This document shows, one piece after another, positions 58,701-64,000 of a DNA stretch of 64,000 nt. The notes under the pieces were generated by a model. The model saw only the letters and a list, made by a program, of their open reading frames with translations, was not told the origin of the DNA and searched no databases. Position 1 is the first letter of the stretch, and each line of letters opens with the position of its first letter. The stretch is from Mytilisepta virgata (Eukaryota; Mollusca; Bivalvia; Mytilida; Mytilidae): NCBI GenBank assembly GCA_028015205.1, contig CM051510.1, positions 30,504,580 through 30,568,579 on the forward strand, in the 5' to 3' direction. The position numbers and the translations under genes were made by a program.

Positions 58701-60978
58701 AAAAAGTTCAATGGTAAAATGTAAAAACAATAGTGTTGACCACAGCTTATTGCAGGTGTGGAAGGGTTGACCAATGCAAATAAACTAAATAAGATCTAGA
58801 CACACTTGACATTATATTGTTTTTGAAAGAATAAGGGATGCCTGTGAATTTCTTTATTGTAAATATGTATAAAATTCAATAATGCATCTTAGTTCTATCA
58901 GTGATCATATACATATAGTGTATAGCCATTATAACTTCAAAAAATTGCCCTAATTGACATGTATAAAAAAAAATTTTTTTGATCGCAATGTCAAAATAGA
59001 AATAATGATAAATTATTAATGCAAGTTCAAATATCAAGTTATCCTTTACACCGACGCCTAAACAAGCACTATTTAAGTTGAAATGTTTTTATAGTGCAAC
59101 TTATGTAACATATATAAAACAAATAAAATGTAATGCCTACCTATCTACCCTTTTTTTTGCATGTTAGCAGAAACGCAGTTATTTTTTTTTATTAGGCCTT
59201 AATTAAATTTACTAACTAAAGTTTTATTTTTTTACTCCCTGAAGTAATTTTTTATTGTGCAAAACATAATTTGTCATATGAAATCTTACATGTCAAATGA
59301 AATTTACTTATACACGTTTTATTTTTTTTTTTACTCCTTAAAGTCAATCTTTAGGGGACTAGTCACTTTTTGCTTGTTCTTTGTGTTTAAAATGTTCAAT
59401 ATTGTGTATTATTAATCTGTTTTTTGTTGTTGTCACAAACTATGTTTAAGGACAATAAAGTAATTTGATTTAAAAAATTAATTGAAACACTAAATATAAC
59501 ATTGCCTTGTGAAATTTACTTGTACAAGTTTTCTTTTTCACTCTTTATACAAATGATTGTTTAACAGTTCATGAAATCCTAGCACAATTTTGACAATAGT
59601 ACAATCTCAAATAAATACTTCTCAGCCAAATGTGTTTCTGCTGAAATGCCTAAATAAGTCAGAGTTTGTACGTTGTAACGTCGGAGTATCCAAATCGCCC
59701 ACAGGTACCCAAATCACACGTGGTACTTTATTTTTTAACGCAGCATAAAATGTATGAACTCATTTTACAGAAATTTATTAAAAATAACCTTCTTTAACAA
59801 AATGTAATTGTTTTTCCTGAGTTTTGTCACTGGGGGTGATATTTAACCATGGGCGATTTGGGTACCGCAACGTTAGGCATTATTTTTTATTTCTCTAATT
59901 TTACGTGCATTTTTCACATCTCTTAACCAGTGTTAGAATAATATGATGATCAAGAATTGGCTGAAAGATAAACGTTTGATACCTTTATATGTATGTCAAT
60001 GTATGTGTTTCAGGCTCTTTGAGAAATGGTTTGATGCACAAAAAATTCTAGACTTCATACTGAAAAGAAATGAAAGATTAAAATTTCCCTAACAGACTTT
60101 TTTCAACTAACAGACTAACCAATTTTTTTAATGTATCCCCTACTCCCCCACAGGAAGGTGCTTGTTGCTTCTTTTTTTGTTGTTTTTTTTGTTGTTGTTG
60201 TTTTTTTTGTTTTTTTTCTTACCTAACCAGCTTTTTTACCCCAAAAAGTCCCCATCCTAAGTACAAGCCCATGTGCCCCCCTTCCCCCTTTTTTGATTAC
60301 TATTAATATAAACACTTTAGATACTTTAGGTATGAAACCATTTTTTTTATCAATAAACATATAAAACTCATGATTGGAGCCCCTGCCTCGACAGTTCGGA
60401 GACATGTTCCCATCCTGATTGTTGTCCCCAATAAATGTCGACAACGGTAGCTTCACGAAGCAAGCTACAAGGACGCAGGAGTTGTCTCCCCAAAATGTCT
60501 TTAAAATGAAAAGAAATATTTTTTTACTTGCATGCGTAAATATTAAAGAACAGTGGTCAACTTAAAATGACGTGCGTCAACCCATAACCGCAGTGCGCTT
60601 CTTCGTTATATAATAAAATAGACTGCTTAACCATTCTGTTTTACCAGAAAACTCTCCGTATGTTTAGATAAAAGTTTTCTTCAACAAACCAATCTCTTGA
60701 AAACTAGCCCAGAAAACACAAATTACGATTAAAATCTTTCAATAAAAACACTTTCATATTTACCTTTCAAAACTCCACGTGATATTTTCGATGGCTGTGA
60801 TGTTCTGATTCTCCCAAATGCATTTCGGGAGTGCTCTGATACGTCAATAAGCGGCAATTTAAAAAAAATTGTCGATCTCGGGAAAACTCTCCGATCAACC
60901 TTTTACGCGATCGCGTAAATTTTTTTTTACCCATATCAGTAAAAATCGATTTACTTGTACAAGTGGGATCTCTGACTG
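52731..60978. mobile_element. 8.2-kb TIR element without recognisable transposase
   Basis: The ends are CAGTCAAAGATCCC, ACTTGTACAAGTAAAT at 52731-52760 and its reverse complement at 60949-60978, with one mismatch in 30. TCAGG flanks both sides (52726-52730 and 60979-60983), a 5-bp target-site duplication. Inside are about 4.7 tandem copies of a 1.25-kb unit followed by diverged sequence. The longest frames are short and show no DDE-type motif. The minus-strand frame at 60767-61033 crosses the right end and is not credible. I cannot assign it to a known superfamily. The 5-bp duplication is not diagnostic. Confidence 0.75.
53069..58920. repeat. 1.25-kb tandem repeat array, about 4.7 copies
   Basis: The landmark CCTACATGTAAATAGTATAT occurs at about 53085, 54336, 55586, 56843 and 58103, giving periods of about 1,250-1,260 bp. 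Units differ by scattered substitutions and small indels. The last is truncated and diverged after 58690. Each unit contains a dozen or so short palindromes of the type ACTTGTATAAGT or TTTACTCGCTGAAGTAAA, echoing the ACTTGTACAAGT core of the element's ends. Confidence 0.85.
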
Positions 60979-60994
60979 TCAGGTGAGCTAAAAA

Positions 60995-62765
60995 AGGCTG
61001 GATAAGCACAAAAAGTGAGATTTTTTTTCTCAACTGTCATAAATTTCATATTGGGAATTTCATTTCAAAAATTTCAGAAGAACAACTATGGGCAATTATA
61101 AATTTCTATATATATATACACACAGATAAAACCTCCATAAAAAAACATCCAAAATACTTTATCGACAAATAAATATACTAATAAAGTTCTGGATAGACTT
61201 AAAAGTAGTATCAGTTAAAAATAAATTTATATGGAATAGTTATAAATTTTCTAATAATAAAATATACATGTATTAAATTCAAGATATTTCGAACAGGAAT
61301 ATGTCAAATTGACAAAAACAACTTAAATATTTAAAAAAGTATGTAATGAAGGTATGCTTTTCTTACAGTTACAGTATTTGGAAAGTACATATTACCATTA
61401 TTGACATTGTTTCAAATTTTCAAGAAAAAATCTATTGGAAATCTTAATTGTCATGATTGTATTGTATTCCCTTTTACACCACAGTTAAATATGGGTCAGT
61501 TGATTATATATATAGAAAACAACAATAAATATTTATTACAAAATTGATGTATTGGTTGGTTCCACTGAATCAAAAAGTTACTGTGGTTTAAATTAGTTAC
61601 AATCCTCTTGTCCCTTGAACAGAAAAATGATGGAAAAAATCCATCAGAGAAGATGAAGATGTGTATAGAGTTAACACTAGACGGACAACAGACTCCAAGT
61701 GTGAGTAAAAACTCACCCTGGCCTTTGGCTAGGCAAGTGAAAAAGAAGAAATTTTCATTCAGTACTAAATTTCATTTAATCATGATGAAGATTAATCTCT
61801 TTCAATTTGCTATTAAAACATATAACAAATATGAATGGAAATGTTTAGATGATTTCCATAACTATGTTCAGTACACATTTCATATGCCATAGGATGTCTC
61901 ATTACCTAAGGCGCTCTAAAACTGTTCAAATTGACCATATATAATTTTTTAGGTGTTAAACATCACCACGGCTCCAAATTATTTGTTAAAATTTCAAATT
62001 CAGGAATTTCTTCATGTCTGGTAGAACAAGAAAATTTGATATGTTTTGTACTTTCTATCAATTTGTTCAGTATGCAAAGCATAAGTTGTTAATCCGTTCA
62101 CTGTTTCCCTATTTAAACAATATTGATAACAGAAACTTACCAATTATCAATGTTAAAAATACTTAGGCTTAATCTTTTCGTTGAAAACAAAGAGTAATGA
62201 ATAAAATCCCCCATCTGCCCAATAAACTTTCGGTTTTGGAGGGTCAATGATAATCTACAAATTAAGGAGATATGATCCTGAGGTTTTGCAAATTTTCAGA
62301 CTCCGCTTGTTTTATCCATTCAAATACATTATACTTTTTTTGCCCTTTGACCACCTATTTTCTTTTCATAATTCTACAAAACACATCATAAGAAGCAACC
62401 ATATAAATATTCCAGAAAGTTCAATTATTATTTTCATGTTTTTTATGAAGAAACATTGTCTGTCTTAAAACTTATGAAAAAACTACAGGAGTTCAGTCTC
62501 CAGCAAAATCTTAAATCACTTATATCTCAAAAACAAACTAATAAACCTGTCGGTATTATACCCCTTTGATATACATGTATCGAGTGAAATATTACAATTT
62601 TAGGACTGACTTGTTTGATTCTTGAAGAAATAAACTCAATTTTACACCATGAATGTTTTGATGTTTTCCTCTAAGACTGGTTCTTATGTTTTTACCATGG
62701 TATGCACTAATCTACCAACGAACATGAAAAATGTGATTAATGAAGATATTATTGAAGTGTTAAAT
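60995..62765. other. Mostly unrecognised sequence with a solo repeat end
   Basis: Around 61670-61745 there is a degraded family A-type terminus (ACTAGACGGACAACAGACTC, then ACTCACCCTGGCCTTTGGCT). The 94-residue plus-strand frame over it is repeat-derived. The rest is AT-rich with no supported genes. Confidence 0.4.
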
Positions 62766-62768
62766 CAC

Positions 62769-63120
62769 CTAACATTTAAGGTTCTTTCTTGACTTTATAA
62801 TATTATACACAGCAAACTTTATTTTGCTCCAAGGGATTGCTGCCAAAAGAGGAGATCCTCTCTGAGCAGTTTCAATAATATTTTTTCCTGGAACTTTCCC
62901 CAGTCTAATTTCTTTTTCAAATTTACTGTTCAACAGTTTCTTTTCAGCTGAACTCCACACTCGCTTCTGTTCAGGTTTCTTTTTCTGCACTTTTTTTGTT
63001 GACTTATTTTTGGTGGCTTCCTGAATGGGTACATGTACTTCCTCAATGACTATCTCTTCTTCCTCCTCCCCATCCTCCTCAGCATCTTGCTCACTCTCAT
63101 TGTCACTTTCTAATTCATCT
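62769..63120 (-). CDS. 3' exon of an unknown gene with a SANT/Myb-like C-terminal domain
   Basis: The minus strand is open from an acceptor-like TTTATAG (ending at 63121) to a TAA at 62771-62769, about 116 codons. It begins with an acidic run (DELESDNESEQDAEEDGEEE), a basic linker (KNKSTKKVQKKKPEQK), and then about 60 residues with the pattern W-S-x-AEKK ... F ... GKVPGK ... PWSKIKFAVYNII. This resembles a short helical domain, possibly SANT/Myb-like, often found at the C terminus of uncharacterised invertebrate proteins and transposon-derived genes. A DNA-binding or chromatin role is an inference. I could not find upstream exons before the window ends; they may lie to the right. Confidence 0.5.
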
Positions 63121-63124
63121 ATAA

Positions 63125-64000
63125 ATACATCATGTGATAACCAGGTAATTGCAGATTATTGTATCATATGAGATAGATTGTGTGAAGTAGACCAACAATA
63201 ATGTGTTTATCGTTGTTCTTCGCTATGCAACGTCTACGACATCAACAATACATGATGTCAGAGAACATTAAAATCAACATTAATGTTTCTTTTAAGTGGC
63301 CCTAGACCCATGTCAAATTTAATTAGGAACATCTGCTTTATTAAAAGTATATCTAGATCTCCTGCTAAAAAGATATTGAAAGCCCTGGTAATGCATTTCA
63401 CTTACATGCACATGTATGTCTTAAAACTTCAGATCAACCATTAACCTACATGACTGAATGCACACCGTTAACACTTATTGCTTCAGACACCGATTGGTAA
63501 GGGCATAAAAATAATAATTGCCCTATATCTAATTAATTTAGCAAAAGTAGCAATTTTAGTTGCTTAATATGGGCTAGCAATCTCTTAATTAAATAGGAAC
63601 CTACATTTGTACCTTTACTGATATAAGTACATGTAATAACATATTCAAATTTCAAAAGGATTAAACAAAGAGAACTTAATTTAGCTTCAGGAAACCAACT
63701 GTCTACAGACACCATACCACTATACAACCACACCAGGAGCAGGACTTATATGTTCGTTAAAGCAGAAAATGTCGGTGAAAGTGACCTAACTAAAATCTGA
63801 GAAACAGACCTTAACACACCAAGAAGTTAACAAATATGTCTCACCTGCAATTAAGCTAATGCACAAAATTCAAAACCCAAAATTTGACAAATTCAGTGAA
63901 CCGTGAAAAGTAGGTCAAGAAAAATTAACATGTACCCCTAGTGAATCATTTATTTTCCAAATATTGTTGCTCTAGGTGAGATATGGACTCAGGGGTGTGG
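63125..64000. other. Right-edge sequence with the start of a repeat E-like element
   Basis: 63125-63830 shows nothing recognisable. From about 63837 (ATGTCTCACCTGCAATTAAG) onward the text (CAGTGAACCGTGAAAAGTAG, GTCAAG) parallels repeat E at 49165 and runs off the edge. Confidence 0.4.

Noticed and set aside
60767..61033. 88-codon minus-strand frame as a transposase fragment
   Set aside because: It crosses the right TIR border and the target duplication, so it cannot be an ancestral gene of the element.

Overview
The window looks like nuclear DNA of a bivalve mollusc, most plausibly a mussel (family Mytilidae). This is inferred, not proven. The DNA is AT-rich and the recognisable coding sequence is split into short exons with GT..AG borders. 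One multi-exon gene has a DZIP3-type HEPN domain, a family much expanded in bivalves. Most of the rest is repeats: a tRNA-derived SINE, LINE relics, an LTR element, and many non-coding elements built from internal tandem repeats with a hairpin at the 3' end. There are no operons, ribosome-binding sites, CRISPR arrays or functional tRNA/rRNA genes.

1-30.3 kb: one minus-strand gene fills the left half. Exon 1 (30243-29590) encodes the HEPN domain. Four or five more exons follow leftwards at 17431-17255, 7300-7177, 4965-4801, 1615-1298 and 866-732. All junctions keep phase, giving about 524 codons over about 29.5 kb. The introns hold hairpin-ended repeats ('family A' and relatives), a nested element at 11668-15046, a SINE, and a 1.74-kb inverted duplication (20222-21960 against 23912-25660). 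Intron 1 also holds LINE reverse-transcriptase relics (25661-29225), one of them split by a family A insertion.

30.3-43 kb: upstream of the gene are palindromic MITE-like elements (31068-31265, 32011-32093, 38374-38474), another family A copy, and a satellite field of about 52/104-bp units with 31-bp minisatellite blocks (34.0-42.95 kb). A 5.7-kb block with inverted ends (34731-40430) interrupts the satellite. Inside that block are a Helitron-like repeat rich in nuclear-receptor half-site words and a head-to-head pair of tRNA-like sequences.

43-52.7 kb: a decayed LINE (44449-45305, minus) carries a palindromic insertion. Next is a structurally complete LTR element (45882-48633) with two 891-bp near-identical LTRs and a single ORF for a 274-residue CCHC zinc-knuckle/coiled-coil protein, with no pol. 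Tandem-repeat elements follow.

52.7-61 kb: an 8,248-bp DNA-transposon-like element (52731-60978) has 30-bp terminal inverted repeats (29/30 match) and a 5-bp target duplication (TCAGG). It is filled with about 4.7 tandem copies of a 1.25-kb unit studded with short palindromes resembling its own ends. It sits in an internally deleted family A copy.

61-64 kb: mostly unrecognised sequence, plus a minus-strand exon (63120-62769) with an acidic linker and a SANT/Myb-like C-terminal domain.

The gene and the repeats show no functional link beyond co-location. The best candidates for something under-described are the class of hairpin-ended, tandem-array-filled non-coding elements, the gag-only LTR element, and the 8.2-kb TIR element with its array of end-like palindromes.
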